A stretch of 64,000 nucleotides of DNA from Thalassotalea sp. (GCA_029237915.1 JAQWHD010000044.1:25369-89368); one strand, 5' to 3'; counted from the stretch's first letter, positions 16,176 through 25,867 are shown. Notes: generated from the sequence alone by a model not told the origin. A program made the numbers and translations.

Positions 16176-16985
16176 TTAATCAAATATGGCGACAGTTTGT
16201 CGACTGATCGCCACTAACTCACCATCAGCATCCCAAATATTAGCTTCGGTGTGACCATAACCATCCGCTGCTTGTCTAGTTTTGACCTGAAAGGCAAACC
16301 AATCTGTGGGCTCTACTGGCTTATGAGGGTGAATAAACTCAACATTCCAACTCATACTGCTCACTGGCGCTGGCCAACTCATCATTTGCATTACTGGTGC
16401 CGGCCAACCATCAATTAATGCAATCAAGTGTGCGTCAGTTACTTGCTTAGGCGGCTTAGTAAATCGCAACCAGCCTTGACCATGCGATATTGAATTACCT
16501 GAAAATGGCATACCACCTTCAATTACATTTAAATCAATATGCTGTAAAAACTTTGGTACCAACTTAGGTATTTGAGGAATGTATTTAGCCTTTTGAGGTT
16601 TAGGCATGTTATGAAAATCAAGATTAGTGACGGAAATTTTAGAGGTTCTAGCAACGCCGAATGCAGCTTGCGTCATAACACAAACCTTGTCATTTTGTAT
16701 GGCTTTAGCAATAACTTGGCTTACATTTTTTCCTTCGCGTAGTACTTCCACTTCAATAGTCAAAGGTGTACCTACCGCAATCGGTCCGACAAAGTTAGTC
16801 GTTAATGAACGCAAAACTCGATCATCACTCACCTTCCTGCGTATCGCTTGGTAAACTAACGCAGCAGAAATACCACCAAAGACGGTTCGACCTTGCGCCC
16901 AACTTTTACTAATGGTGAGAGCAGCGGTATTACATTGTGCAGAAATTTGCTGATTAATTTGATCGAGAAGTTTATCAATATGCAT
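16176..16985 (-). CDS. Acyl-CoA thioesterase family protein (TesB-like, double hotdog)
   Basis: This 269-residue protein has an N-terminal hotdog (WAQGRTVFGGISAALVYQAIRR, DRVLRSLTTNFVGPI) and a C-terminal hotdog (SMSWNVEFIHPHKP). This is the layout of the thioesterase family related to TesB, hydrolysing acyl-CoA. I chose the ATG at 16983-16985; the frame extends 18 codons to a TTG without better signals. It is convergent with the DUF5062 gene. Substrate cannot be told. Confidence 0.75.
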   Translation of the reverse strand: MHIDKLLDQINQQISAQCNTAALTISKSWAQGRTVFGGISAALVYQAIRRKVSDDRVLRSLTTNFVGPIAVGTPLTIEVEVLREGKNVSQVIAKAIQNDKVCVMTQAAFGVARTSKISVTNLDFHNMPKPQKAKYIPQIPKLVPKFLQHIDLNVIEGGMPFSGNSISHGQGWLRFTKPPKQVTDAHLIALIDGWPAPVMQMMSWPAPVSSMSWNVEFIHPHKPVEPTDWFAFQVKTRQAADGYGHTEANIWDADGELVAISRQTVAIFD

Positions 16986-17130
16986 AAAAATAAATAATTC
17001 AGATGAAAATTCATCGTTTAGTATATCAACACAAGCCAACTTTACTAGTAGTTAACTACATAATTAGCGAAGTTAGCTCACGTTACAAACAGGTCGGATA
17101 AGCTCTTCAATATTTATCCTTCCATAAAGT

Positions 17131-17667
17131 TTAAAACGGATTCAGTGTATAACCTTGCTGTTGCAGTAATGCATTGGCAGTCATAGCAGATAGCGCCATC
17201 TGCACACCTGGATTTATATCGGCTTTATCAATAGCTAAATAATTTGCAGACTGTCCACATAAATAAATATCAACATTAGCTTTTAAAAGTTCATCAACTA
17301 GTTTTGCGCTCTTATTTTCTTTGTTAAATTTTTTCTGGTATTTAGAATTTGTTAATAAATCAAAACCAGCTTTACCATGCACAACTAAAGCAACCTCAAT
17401 ATTATCTACAGGTACTCCCGCTCGCACGTGCATATTGATAAAGCGTGCAACGGTATCGAAGTTACCATTTACTTTCCCTTGTTCATTAATCTTAGCCACA
17501 TCAAAAACTACTTTAAATTTTTGCTGTGTTGGATTACTTAAGCCATTTTCAATGGCAACATTTTTACCATAATTTGCTATTACAGGTCCGGCTTCAAAAT
17601 CAGCACTCTTTGCAGTAAGTGGTAGAGTAATGATAAAAATTAGTATTAATGTAAAAGGTTTAAGCAT
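17131..17667 (-). CDS. Secreted DsrE-family protein
   Basis: This 178-residue protein has a signal peptide (about 1-21, ending TAKS-A) and a DsrE/DsrF-like fold: VVFDVAKINEQ, FINMHVRAGVP, VALVVHGKAGFDLL, LLKANVDIYLCGQSANYL. The single Cys in YLCGQSA corresponds to the reactive Cys of sulfur-transfer relatives. Periplasmic DsrE-like proteins are linked loosely to sulfur or redox chemistry; the role here is unknown. Monocistronic and divergent from the DUF1326 gene. Confidence 0.75.
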   Translation of the reverse strand: MLKPFTLILIFIITLPLTAKSADFEAGPVIANYGKNVAIENGLSNPTQQKFKVVFDVAKINEQGKVNGNFDTVARFINMHVRAGVPVDNIEVALVVHGKAGFDLLTNSKYQKKFNKENKSAKLVDELLKANVDIYLCGQSANYLAIDKADINPGVQMALSAMTANALLQQQGYTLNPF

Positions 17668-17788
17668 TTCAATAACCTATATTATATTTAAGATATATAG
17701 CTACAGTAACAACAAACACCCCCTAGGGTAAACCGGAATATATTAGGATTTGGTCTATAATTAAAGGTCCTTATAGGAGGTGTATATT

Positions 17789-18415
17789 ATGTCTAATGAT
17801 TATTCTTGGGCATTATCCATGCACCAAATTGAAAGTTGTAGCTGTAGTCACGGCTGCGGTTGTCAGTTTGGCGGTTTTCCCGATAGTGCTAACGGTGGTT
17901 GTGAAGCCATCTTAGGTTTTCAAGTAATTAAAGGCCACTTTAACGAACTCGATTTAAGTGGCTGTAAAATGGTGTTTGTTGCTATGTGGCCAAAAGCAAT
18001 GCATGACGGTAATGGTAAAGGTGCTTTGTTTATTGATAGAAGTGCATCAAGTGAGCAAGTTACTGCATTAGCAACCATAATGTCAGGACAAGCTGGAGGT
18101 ATGCCTGTTGAAGCTATTGCTAGTTTATTTACCGAATTTGAAGGGCCAATTATTAGTGACATTGTTATGGATCCTCAAGATCATACCTCGACCGTATCCA
18201 TTTCAGGCGTATTAGCTGCAGGTCAAACCCCACATATCAACCCTGTTACCGGCTTAGAAAACAGAGTTCACATAACCTACCCTGAGGGCGGTTTTATGTG
18301 GAACGATGGCTTTATTGGCAAAACCACAGAGCTTAAAGTCAATCACGGCAACTTAGCGTTTGATTATAAAGACACGTTTGCAGCTAAAGCGATTGTTAAT
18401 TGGCCTAACGCTTAA
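17789..18415 (+). CDS. DUF1326 domain protein with Cys-rich N-terminus
   Basis: This 208-residue protein starts at the ATG at 17789, 8 nt after a perfect AGGAGG; a GTG at 17780 overlaps that site and is rejected. The N-terminus carries SCSCSHGCGCQFGG (five Cys and one His in a dozen residues), a probable metal site typical of DUF1326. The rest is beta-rich. No signal peptide is seen. The DUF2182 membrane protein follows 49 bp later; the two families often pair in genomes, which suggests a metal-related module. Function not established. Confidence 0.8.
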   Translation: MSNDYSWALSMHQIESCSCSHGCGCQFGGFPDSANGGCEAILGFQVIKGHFNELDLSGCKMVFVAMWPKAMHDGNGKGALFIDRSASSEQVTALATIMSGQAGGMPVEAIASLFTEFEGPIISDIVMDPQDHTSTVSISGVLAAGQTPHINPVTGLENRVHITYPEGGFMWNDGFIGKTTELKVNHGNLAFDYKDTFAAKAIVNWPNA

Positions 18416-18464
18416 GTTTTATTGTATAAATAAAACAAGCTAATGCTTGAACGGAGAAGTTTTT

Positions 18465-19190
18465 TTGTTGCCATTTTATTTAAAAAGATTATTTAACCTA
18501 TTTACCTTAGTTTTTATCATCTTTTTAAGTTGGTATTACATGATTTATGGCATGACCATGAACATGGAGCCAGTGGCAACATGGACGAGTGCGGACATAG
18601 CCTTATTATTCATGATGTGGGCTATTATGATGGCGGGCATGATGCTGCCTTCTATAGTTCCCGTAATCCTACTGATTGATAAAATCAATAGTAATCGTAA
18701 ACGCCAAGAGAATACCTACACCCCCACCCTATTTTTCGCTCTTGGCTATATCATTATCTGGACGGTTTATAGTTTAGCTATTACTCTCTTACAATGGTGG
18801 CTCCATCATTTAGCATTACTTAGCCCTATGATGATAAGCAATAGCCAAAATTTCAGTGCGCTTATTTTAATTATCGCCGGCCTTTATCAGTTCAGCCCCT
18901 TAAAAAAAAGCTGCCTACAACTATGTCGTTCGCCTTTATCGGTTATTTCCAAACAACTAATGCCAGGCAGTTTAAATGCAATTAAGTTTGGCATAAAACA
19001 CGGTCAATACTGCGTCGGCTGTTGTTGGTCTTTGATGGCAATATTGTTTGTTACAGGAGTCATGAATTTACATTGGATTTTACTGTTAACCCTGATGGTT
19101 ATTGTCGAAAAATCATTACCTCAAGGAGAGTTATTCAGTAAAGCTTTTGGCGTACTACTGATCCTTCTAGGATTAAGTTATGCAATTTAG
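18465..19190 (+). CDS. DUF2182 integral membrane protein
   Basis: This roughly 242-residue protein has about five to six membrane helices. Its signature is Met-rich: MIYGMTMNMEPV, FMMWAIMMAGMMLPS, KHGQYCVGCCWSLM. The Met clusters and CVGCCW suggest copper or another soft metal. The start is uncertain: no ATG is suitably placed and GGAG at 18453-18456 best serves the TTG at 18465 (18447 and 18468 are alternatives). It lies downstream of the DUF1326 gene in a likely operon. Confidence 0.75.
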   Translation: MLPFYLKRLFNLFTLVFIIFLSWYYMIYGMTMNMEPVATWTSADIALLFMMWAIMMAGMMLPSIVPVILLIDKINSNRKRQENTYTPTLFFALGYIIIWTVYSLAITLLQWWLHHLALLSPMMISNSQNFSALILIIAGLYQFSPLKKSCLQLCRSPLSVISKQLMPGSLNAIKFGIKHGQYCVGCCWSLMAILFVTGVMNLHWILLLTLMVIVEKSLPQGELFSKAFGVLLILLGLSYAI

Positions 19191-19383
19191 TCGAGTAAAC
19201 CACAATGAAACTACAATGAAGCCAACAGGCAGCAAACCCAACTACATATAAATAACCATACTTAAAAGCATAAAACTTTGATTTTATTAGACAATAATGC
19301 TTAACTTATTTTAGCTAGATAAAAATAGATATCTATAAATTATAGCTATCCTTTCAAACTATAAAAAAAAATAAGGAATAAAC

Positions 19384-20628
19384 ATGCTAGAATTTGCCCT
19401 GATTTCAATCGCAATACTTGCTTTACTCAGTATTGTTTTTGAAGAAGTTACTCATATCAACAAAGCTACAACCACACTATTTTTAGGCTGTCTGTCATGG
19501 GTAATCTTATTCATCAGTGCAGACCCTCTGCAATATAAAGACATTAATCATAATTTAGAAGATAACCTCCTTGAAATATCTGTACTATGGTTATTCTTAA
19601 TGTCGACCATGACTTTTGTTGCTTACTTGAATGCTAAAGGGGTAATTCAAATGGCGGTACAAAAGTTATTTCCAGAAAAATTATCTGTAAGGGGATTAAT
19701 GTACTTAGTTGCAGTTTTCTCTTTAATATTATCAGCTATATGTGACAACGTAACTGCCACTTTAGTTTCACTAACCTTGTTAGAGTCATTTAACCTACCC
19801 AAAAAAACGAAACTAAAAATGGCAATTCTTGTTGTGTTTGCTGTTAACTCAGGCGGAGTTTCATTAATCACCGGTGATGTGACAACATTAATGATCTTTT
19901 TAGATGGTCATGTTCAAATGTCACAATTACTACTTTTAGCAATCCCAGCAGCAGTTAGTGTTTTATTTTTAGCAATCATATTATCAACGGGGGCTAAGGG
20001 AGAGGTCGTAACTGAGCAAGTTGATAAAAGTTACGAGCGTGTTGATATTCTAATCGCCACAGTTTTCTTTACTACCATAATCATGACCATGCTAATGAAT
20101 GTGCTATTTAGTGTGCCACCTGTACTTACGTTTTTAACCGGTTTGTCAATTATGTTCTTAGTAGGCCGTATTTATCGAACTAATGATGAAGAAACGCAAA
20201 TGTTGGAATATGTGCGTAAAATAGAAATTGATACTTTATTGTTTTTCTTAGGAATTTTACTTTTAGTTGGCATGCTTAAAGAAATTGGCGTGCTCGAGCT
20301 TGTTACCCAGTTATACGCACATTACAATCCTAACATATCAAATTACTTTGCCGGCATTGGATCTGCGTTATTAGATAATGTTCCTTTAACCGCTGCGTTA
20401 TTAAAAGCTGAGCCTATTTTAAATACACCACAATGGCTAGGTCTAACTTACGCGGTTGGTGTCGGTGGTTCGTTATTAGTTATCGGCTCTGCGGCAGGTA
20501 TTATTGCGATGAGTAAAATGAAAGAATTAACTTTTTTTGCTTATCTGCGCTACATTCCTGCACTATTGGCCGCTTATACGGTTGGCTATTTACTCACGAT
20601 TCTACTTGCCCAGTACGTGTACTCTTAA
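19384..20628 (+). CDS. nhaD: Na+/H+ antiporter NhaD
   Basis: This 414-residue polytopic membrane protein (about ten or more helices) belongs to the ion transporter superfamily, NhaD branch. Visible motifs include SAICDNVTATLVSL near residue 120, NSGGVSLITGDVTTLMIF near 160 and GSALLDNVPLTAALL near 325; these are the paired re-entrant DN/VT regions of NhaD. It exports Na+ for H+, useful in sea water at alkaline pH. A start with TAAGGAATAA precedes it. It stands alone and converges on the xylanase gene. Confidence 0.88.
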   Translation: MLEFALISIAILALLSIVFEEVTHINKATTTLFLGCLSWVILFISADPLQYKDINHNLEDNLLEISVLWLFLMSTMTFVAYLNAKGVIQMAVQKLFPEKLSVRGLMYLVAVFSLILSAICDNVTATLVSLTLLESFNLPKKTKLKMAILVVFAVNSGGVSLITGDVTTLMIFLDGHVQMSQLLLLAIPAAVSVLFLAIILSTGAKGEVVTEQVDKSYERVDILIATVFFTTIIMTMLMNVLFSVPPVLTFLTGLSIMFLVGRIYRTNDEETQMLEYVRKIEIDTLLFFLGILLLVGMLKEIGVLELVTQLYAHYNPNISNYFAGIGSALLDNVPLTAALLKAEPILNTPQWLGLTYAVGVGGSLLVIGSAAGIIAMSKMKELTFFAYLRYIPALLAAYTVGYLLTILLAQYVYS

Positions 20629-20635
20629 GCAGATA

Positions 20636-20668
20636 GATGAACTAGCAAAGAGGCTTTGTTAGTTCATC
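20636..20668. terminator. Hairpin between convergent nhaD and xylanase genes
   Basis: A 15-bp stem GATGAACTAGCAAAG with one mismatch has a 3-nt loop, lying between the two stop codons. It lacks a clear T run, so it may serve as a barrier or RNA 3' end in both directions. Confidence 0.5.
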
Positions 20669-20669
20669 A

Positions 20670-21854
20670 CTACTTATCTGAAAGTGACTTACTTAATCTA
20701 ATCACCTCCTCATAAGCAGGCTTTGCTTTGCCTGCACGGTTAAACAGCAGCGGATAACTTGTTCTGCCCTTAATGGGCCAATTGTTTAACCATGAGTCTT
20801 GGTCAGTTACGCCCCAAAAGGTCACTCGCTTGATCTTATTGTTATGCTTTAAAAATAGCTCAAAAATTTCTTTGTAACGTTGGGCTAATTGCTGTTCGAT
20901 ATTTTCAGGCAACCCGTTTACATAGGGATTATTTTGTTTTGTCATCGCTAATCTTAACTTAGTATTGGCACCAAATTGACGCTTTTCTCTTGGCAGCACA
21001 TCTATATCTAATTCAGTAATGTGTACATCTACCCCTAAATTTGCAAAGGCAATAATACTCTTTTCAATCTCGGCGATAGAAGGCGAGTTAAGCGCCCAAT
21101 GAGCTTGCATACCAATGCCGTCAACTCGTATACCTTTGGCCTGCATCTTCTTTACCATATCTACAACGGCATCTCTGCGCCCAGGCGCTGTCATGCCAAA
21201 ATCGTTATAAAGTAGCTCGATATTTTTAGGTAGGTATTTATCGGCAATAATAAAGGCTTGCTCGGCAAAGTCGTCGCCAATAATTTCTGTCCATTTCGAT
21301 TTTCGCCATTGACCATTACTTAAAATGGTTTCGTTTACCACATCCCAAGCATCAATTTTATCTCCATACCTTTGCGATAACTGGCTTACTCTTTCTTGCA
21401 TCCTTTGCAGTAATTGTTCACGGTTTAGCTGTTCATAACTCACATGTTTATTATTTAATGATTGTGATTTATTCTTTTGAAAAACCCACTTAGGGGTTTG
21501 ATTATGCCAAAACAATACATGACCAACTACGTAATGATTATTTACCTCACCAAAATCAACAAACTTGTCTGCGTCGTTAAAATTAAAGGTGTGTGGTTTC
21601 GGGTTAAAGGGTCCCCACTTGAGCATATTAGCTGAAGTTATACTATTAAATTGGCTGTTAATAAACTGGCTACTAATTAACTGTGTTTGCGGGTTATTGT
21701 CAGCAACGACAAAGTCAGATTTTAAAGACGCACCAATATAAAAGTCGTTGGCAAAAGCTACTTTTAGGGAATGAGCGGCTTCAGCACTTGCCAAGAAAGG
21801 TAAAAGTAAAAGGCTAAAACTTAATATCAAACTCGATAATGTATTGTTCTGCAT
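20670..21854 (-). CDS. Endo-1,4-beta-xylanase (GH10)
   Basis: This 394-residue secreted enzyme has a signal peptide (about 1-26) and a GH10 TIM barrel. The acid/base E175 lies in WDVVNETI and the nucleophile E281 in HITELDID. Substrate-side motifs GHVLFWHNQTP (about 111-121) and FWGVTDQDSWL (near 350) are present. It hydrolyses internal beta-1,4 bonds in xylan. No extra binding module is present. It is followed upstream by a sulfatase on the same strand, with an acetylesterase remnant nearby, suggesting attack on a decorated marine xylan; that is inference. Confidence 0.93.
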   Translation of the reverse strand: MQNNTLSSLILSFSLLLLPFLASAEAAHSLKVAFANDFYIGASLKSDFVVADNNPQTQLISSQFINSQFNSITSANMLKWGPFNPKPHTFNFNDADKFVDFGEVNNHYVVGHVLFWHNQTPKWVFQKNKSQSLNNKHVSYEQLNREQLLQRMQERVSQLSQRYGDKIDAWDVVNETILSNGQWRKSKWTEIIGDDFAEQAFIIADKYLPKNIELLYNDFGMTAPGRRDAVVDMVKKMQAKGIRVDGIGMQAHWALNSPSIAEIEKSIIAFANLGVDVHITELDIDVLPREKRQFGANTKLRLAMTKQNNPYVNGLPENIEQQLAQRYKEIFELFLKHNNKIKRVTFWGVTDQDSWLNNWPIKGRTSYPLLFNRAGKAKPAYEEVIRLSKSLSDK

Positions 21855-21954
21855 TTAGAATTCAGCCTTTCTTATTTTAATTTATCGCCACAATAAACTT
21901 GCGAGTAATAATGAGTCATCACTCGCAGTTAAAAGTGATTCACTAATATTAGCA

Positions 21955-23436
21955 CTACTCTGGGTTAATATTATTGGCATACTGGGTATGCAAAAGCGTA
22001 CTCAACTGTGTCACGACATCGGCATAATCAGCTTCATCGACAACATTGATATTTTCATCACCATCGGTTCTATGATCATAAAGCATACGAGCAAAGGTTT
22101 TATTATTGTCATTGATGAATTCGGTATAGCTATATTCTTGGGTTTGTATGGTATAGCCCTTACCATTTTTTAAGAATACGTGTTCTTTACCATCAAGGCT
22201 AGGATCATTCAGTACAGGTACTAAACTTTCGCCAGCTAATTCATGTTTAGGTAACTCGAGATCTAAAAGCTCAACAACCGTTGGGTAAACATCAATTAAA
22301 TCAACTAACGCATTCGTTTTGCTGCCTTGTGCCATTGTTGGCAAATGGATCATCAATGGTACTCTGGTCGATGTTCTATACGTAGTGTATTTAGCCCATT
22401 GAGTATGCTCTTGCAGATTGTAACCATGATCTGAAACTAAGATCACTATGGTATTTTTGTCTAGCTCTAACTCGGTTAACGTAGTCATTATTTGGCCGAT
22501 TAACGCATCAACATAACTTACTGTCGCGTAATAACCATGAATAAGTGAGATAGCAGTTTCATCTGTCACCCCGCCTTGCTTAGGAATATCTGTATAAGCA
22601 CGCATTTCACCCCATTGGCTGATCGATACTTTAGGTGCATTTTTAGGAACGTAGTTATTGTATGGTTGCTTTATCTCTTCGCGCTTATACATATCCCAGT
22701 ATTTAGTTGGCGCATTAAACGGTAAATGCGGTGCAATAAATCCGGCGGTCAATAGAAACGGCTTATCACTGGTTTTTAAGCGCTTTAAATCTTCAATAAC
22801 TTTATCGGTGAGCATGCCATCGATGTAAGTATTATCACTGACATCAGCATTTTCATAGGCAGGCCCTGTACCTGTAGTTTTATATAATTCGATATTTTCA
22901 GCAAGCTGGTAGTCTTTCCACAATGACTGCCAATAATTTAGAGGTGATAATCCTTGCTCGTTTTTATCAAATGCATAAGGGCGCCACACTTCATCCCAAT
23001 CAGAGGTTCTATCGTCTAAATGATGATAAATTTTGCCATTAGAAATAGTAGTGTAGCCGTTATCTTTTAGTAATCTTGGTAAGGTCACTTGCTTAGGTGT
23101 TTCTACATCAACTCGGGTATTGTAATCAATAAAACGAGTTTTAGTTGGTAGCATACCAGTAAGCATACTCGCTCTAGAGGCACCACAAACAGAAACATTG
23201 CTATACGCTTGAGTAAATTGTACTGAACGACTTGCAAGGGCATCAATATTTGGCGAGATAATTTGTTCATGGCCATAAGAGTTCAGTTGCGGCCTCAAAT
23301 CATCCATATAAAGCAGTAAAACATTGGGCTTTTTACTTACTAATTCTGTAGCTGGTGGGGAAATTTCAGTTTGTAAAGCTGGCTCTGAACAGGCAAGAAG
23401 ATTAAAGGCTAAAGCAGATAAGATAAGTTTTTTCAT
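21955..23436 (-). CDS. S1-family sulfatase, lipoprotein (iduronate-2-sulfatase-like)
   Basis: This 493-residue protein has a lipobox (FNLLAC, C16), so it is a membrane-anchored lipoprotein. The metal residues D45/D46 lie in LLYMDDLRPQL. The formylglycine motif C84-G-A-S-R matches C-x-A/P-x-R. Later metal/active-site motifs are FIAPHLPF and LVSDHGYNLQEH. The MDDLRPQLNSYG opening resembles iduronate-2-sulfatases, but the substrate cannot be told. It needs a formylglycine-generating enzyme, not in the window. Two inverted repeats lie just upstream of the gene. Confidence 0.9.
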   Translation of the reverse strand: MKKLILSALAFNLLACSEPALQTEISPPATELVSKKPNVLLLYMDDLRPQLNSYGHEQIISPNIDALASRSVQFTQAYSNVSVCGASRASMLTGMLPTKTRFIDYNTRVDVETPKQVTLPRLLKDNGYTTISNGKIYHHLDDRTSDWDEVWRPYAFDKNEQGLSPLNYWQSLWKDYQLAENIELYKTTGTGPAYENADVSDNTYIDGMLTDKVIEDLKRLKTSDKPFLLTAGFIAPHLPFNAPTKYWDMYKREEIKQPYNNYVPKNAPKVSISQWGEMRAYTDIPKQGGVTDETAISLIHGYYATVSYVDALIGQIMTTLTELELDKNTIVILVSDHGYNLQEHTQWAKYTTYRTSTRVPLMIHLPTMAQGSKTNALVDLIDVYPTVVELLDLELPKHELAGESLVPVLNDPSLDGKEHVFLKNGKGYTIQTQEYSYTEFINDNNKTFARMLYDHRTDGDENINVVDEADYADVVTQLSTLLHTQYANNINPE

Positions 23437-23486
23437 TGATTAGACTATTGTTATTATTATTTAATAACAACAGTCTATATCACTAC

Positions 23487-23522
23487 AACTAGGTTGATCA
23501 ACCTAGTTGACAACCTTGTCAA
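23487..23522. promoter_or_regulatory. Two adjoining inverted repeats upstream of the sulfatase gene
   Basis: AACTAGGTTGATCAACCTAG (start of a perfect 22-bp palindrome, 23487-23508) overlaps by two bases TTGACAA-CC-TTGTCAA (23507-23522). They lie 50-86 bp upstream of the sulfatase start, a normal operator position. The regulator is unknown and no regulator gene is adjacent. Confidence 0.6.
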
Positions 23523-23556
23523 AATATTTGTGAAATATTAATCGTTTATATTTAAT

Positions 23557-24342
23557 TTAGTTAATGTTCTTAATAAAATTTATCGAATGAAAGTTAAATT
23601 CATCTGGTTTTTCAATATTACAAACGTGTCCACAATCTAGTATTTCGGTTAATTGACTTGATTCTTGACGAGCGACTATTTCTCTTACTGGATGAAGAAA
23701 TAAGTAATCATTACCACCCATTAGATATAAAGTTGGCGTACTTGTAGTAATATTTTTGTAATACTTCATTAGAGGATTTACATCCGCGGCTAATTTATAC
23801 CAACGCTTAAACTCTTTTTGACAAAGTTTTTTGGCATCTTTTATAAACAAGCCTCTAGATTCACTTTGGCCTTTTTGCGGCATAAGTACATAAGCAAATA
23901 AACGATATAACCACATATAAGGTATAACATGCTTGAACATGTCACCCGTTTTAACCAGGAAATTAGAACGGAAATCAAAACGTGTTACCGCCCCACCAAG
24001 CACCATAGATTGGACTCGTTTGGGAAATAATTCAGCTAATTTTTGAATAATGATAGTACCAAGTGAAATGCCAACAAAATGCGCAGAGCATATCTTTAAA
24101 TGGTCAAGAACCTGCACTATATCTAAAGTCACATCTTTAAAGGTATAACCTTTTTGTAGTTTTTCTTTGAATGAAACCGCTTTTGATTTGCCATGACCAC
24201 GCAAATCAATAAACAATAAATTGAAATGTTTTTTGTATTCTTTTATTTGTTTAAACCAAACATTAGAACTACCGCCTGCGCCATGAACAAAAACGACCCA
24301 TTCGGAGCTATCTGGATGCAAAAAAGATTTGTGATACAACAT
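23557..24342 (-). CDS. Alpha/beta hydrolase
   Basis: This 261-residue hydrolase starts at the ATG at 24340-24342 (the frame opens at a TTG four codons earlier). Visible are VFVHGAGGSS (oxyanion-hole HG), FIDLRGHGKS, the nucleophile elbow GISLG with S93, and the late catalytic His in LDCGHVCNIEKPDEF. A cap region with YMWLYRLFAYVLMP lies in the middle. The fold family includes esterases and thioesterases; the substrate is unknown. No signal peptide, so it is cytoplasmic. Confidence 0.8.
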   Translation of the reverse strand: MLYHKSFLHPDSSEWVVFVHGAGGSSNVWFKQIKEYKKHFNLLFIDLRGHGKSKAVSFKEKLQKGYTFKDVTLDIVQVLDHLKICSAHFVGISLGTIIIQKLAELFPKRVQSMVLGGAVTRFDFRSNFLVKTGDMFKHVIPYMWLYRLFAYVLMPQKGQSESRGLFIKDAKKLCQKEFKRWYKLAADVNPLMKYYKNITTSTPTLYLMGGNDYLFLHPVREIVARQESSQLTEILDCGHVCNIEKPDEFNFHSINFIKNIN

Positions 24343-24535
24343 AGAAATGATCAAGAAAAATAACGGTTAATAATGCCCCCACAATAACATAAAATTGATA
24401 TAACAAATACCAAAGGCAGCTTAAAAACTTTAGCAAATAGATTTAACACTCAAATTTTAAACCTTAAGGTTTACCCTTTAGCTTAACTTGCTTTATCATT
24501 ACAGCAGTTATGAATAAACGTGAATAAGGCTTTAG

Positions 24536-25867
24536 GTGCAAACATTAGCGCAACTTACCTCGGGTAAGTTAAAACATAGTAAGCGATTACAGTTAGTTGA
24601 GAATTTAACGGTATTTCCAAAAGAAATACTTACCTTAGCCGATTCTTTAGAAGTGTTAGATCTGTCAAACAACCAATTGTCAGAGCTACCCGACGAATTT
24701 TCTTGCCTAAAACGTTTAAAAATACTTTTTTTATCACAGAATAATTTTCGCCAATTCCCTGAAATTTTAAAGCACTGTCCAAATTTAGAGATGATAGGCT
24801 TTAAAAGTAACAAAATAACGACTGTTGCAGAAAACTCATTACCAGAAAAAACTCGCTGGTTAATCTTAACTGATAATAAAATTTCAGCATTGCCCGATTC
24901 CATGGGGGATTTAGGCAATTTACAAAAATTAATGCTTGCCGGCAATCGGATATCGTCACTACCCGAAAGCATGGCTAAATGTAAAAACTTAGAGTTAATT
25001 CGCTTATCAGAGAACCGTTTAAGCCAGCTACCTAATTGGTTATTACAACTGCCTAAACTTGCTTGGTTGGCCTTTTCAGGAAATCCTATAAGTGCATATC
25101 CAGAAACAAATGTTAACGATATTGCGCAAGTAAAAGGTGATGATATTGAAATTGGCAAATGCATTGGCGAAGGGGCATCCGGTGTTATTTATCAAGCAAA
25201 CTGGCTGAATAAGCCAAGTTCATTAATTAATAACCTAACCCCAATCGCAGTAAAAGTATTTAAAGGCAGTATTACCAGTGATGGCTCTCCAGATGATGAG
25301 CTTGATGCTTGTTTGCAAGTAGGTTTTCATCCTAATTTAGTTTCGGTTACTGCTTTACTAAAAGCCGAGGATAAATTAGGTTTAGTGATGAATTTAATAC
25401 CAACAAGTTATTATAATTTAGGCGGTCCTCCCTCTTTAGTCAGTTGTACTCGTGATACTTTCGATGGCAGCAAACAGTACAATAACCAAGAAATTCAGAG
25501 TATATGTGTGGCTATGCTTAATGCAATTATCCATATGCATAGTAAGAGCATTTGTCATGGCGATATTTACGCCCACAACATTTTAGTTAATCAAGACTGC
25601 GATTTATTATTTGGCGACTTTGGCGCGGCCTCTAATTTCAAAGCATTACCACAAGCCCAACAACACTATATAGAGATAATCGAGCTAAGAGCATTTGCGT
25701 ACTTATTAGATGATTTACTTAGTTTGGCAAGCGATAGAGACGGCCAAATAAATCTGTATCAAGAGTTAGCCAAACTACGCGATGCACTCCTCAACAATGG
25801 TATCAGTAGCGTAATTTCAGCTAGCAAAACTATTGGATTATTCGAATCAATCTATCTAAAACAATAA
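24536..25867 (+). CDS. Leucine-rich repeat protein fused to a protein kinase-like domain
   Basis: This 443-residue protein starts at GTG. Residues about 30-190 form LRRs of the bacterial LPxxL type (LEVLDLSNNQLSELPDEF, LQKLMLAGNRISSLPESM). Residues about 205-440 form a kinase-like domain: glycine loop GEGASGVIY, AVKVFKG lysine, catalytic loop HGDIYAHNIL (HRD changed to HGD) and DFGAAS. The DFG Asp, the loop Asp and the Asn are kept, so it could be active. It would be a Ser/Thr-type kinase with its own recognition module, cytoplasmic. No obvious partner gene is adjacent. Confidence 0.85.
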   Translation: MQTLAQLTSGKLKHSKRLQLVENLTVFPKEILTLADSLEVLDLSNNQLSELPDEFSCLKRLKILFLSQNNFRQFPEILKHCPNLEMIGFKSNKITTVAENSLPEKTRWLILTDNKISALPDSMGDLGNLQKLMLAGNRISSLPESMAKCKNLELIRLSENRLSQLPNWLLQLPKLAWLAFSGNPISAYPETNVNDIAQVKGDDIEIGKCIGEGASGVIYQANWLNKPSSLINNLTPIAVKVFKGSITSDGSPDDELDACLQVGFHPNLVSVTALLKAEDKLGLVMNLIPTSYYNLGGPPSLVSCTRDTFDGSKQYNNQEIQSICVAMLNAIIHMHSKSICHGDIYAHNILVNQDCDLLFGDFGAASNFKALPQAQQHYIEIIELRAFAYLLDDLLSLASDRDGQINLYQELAKLRDALLNNGISSVISASKTIGLFESIYLKQ

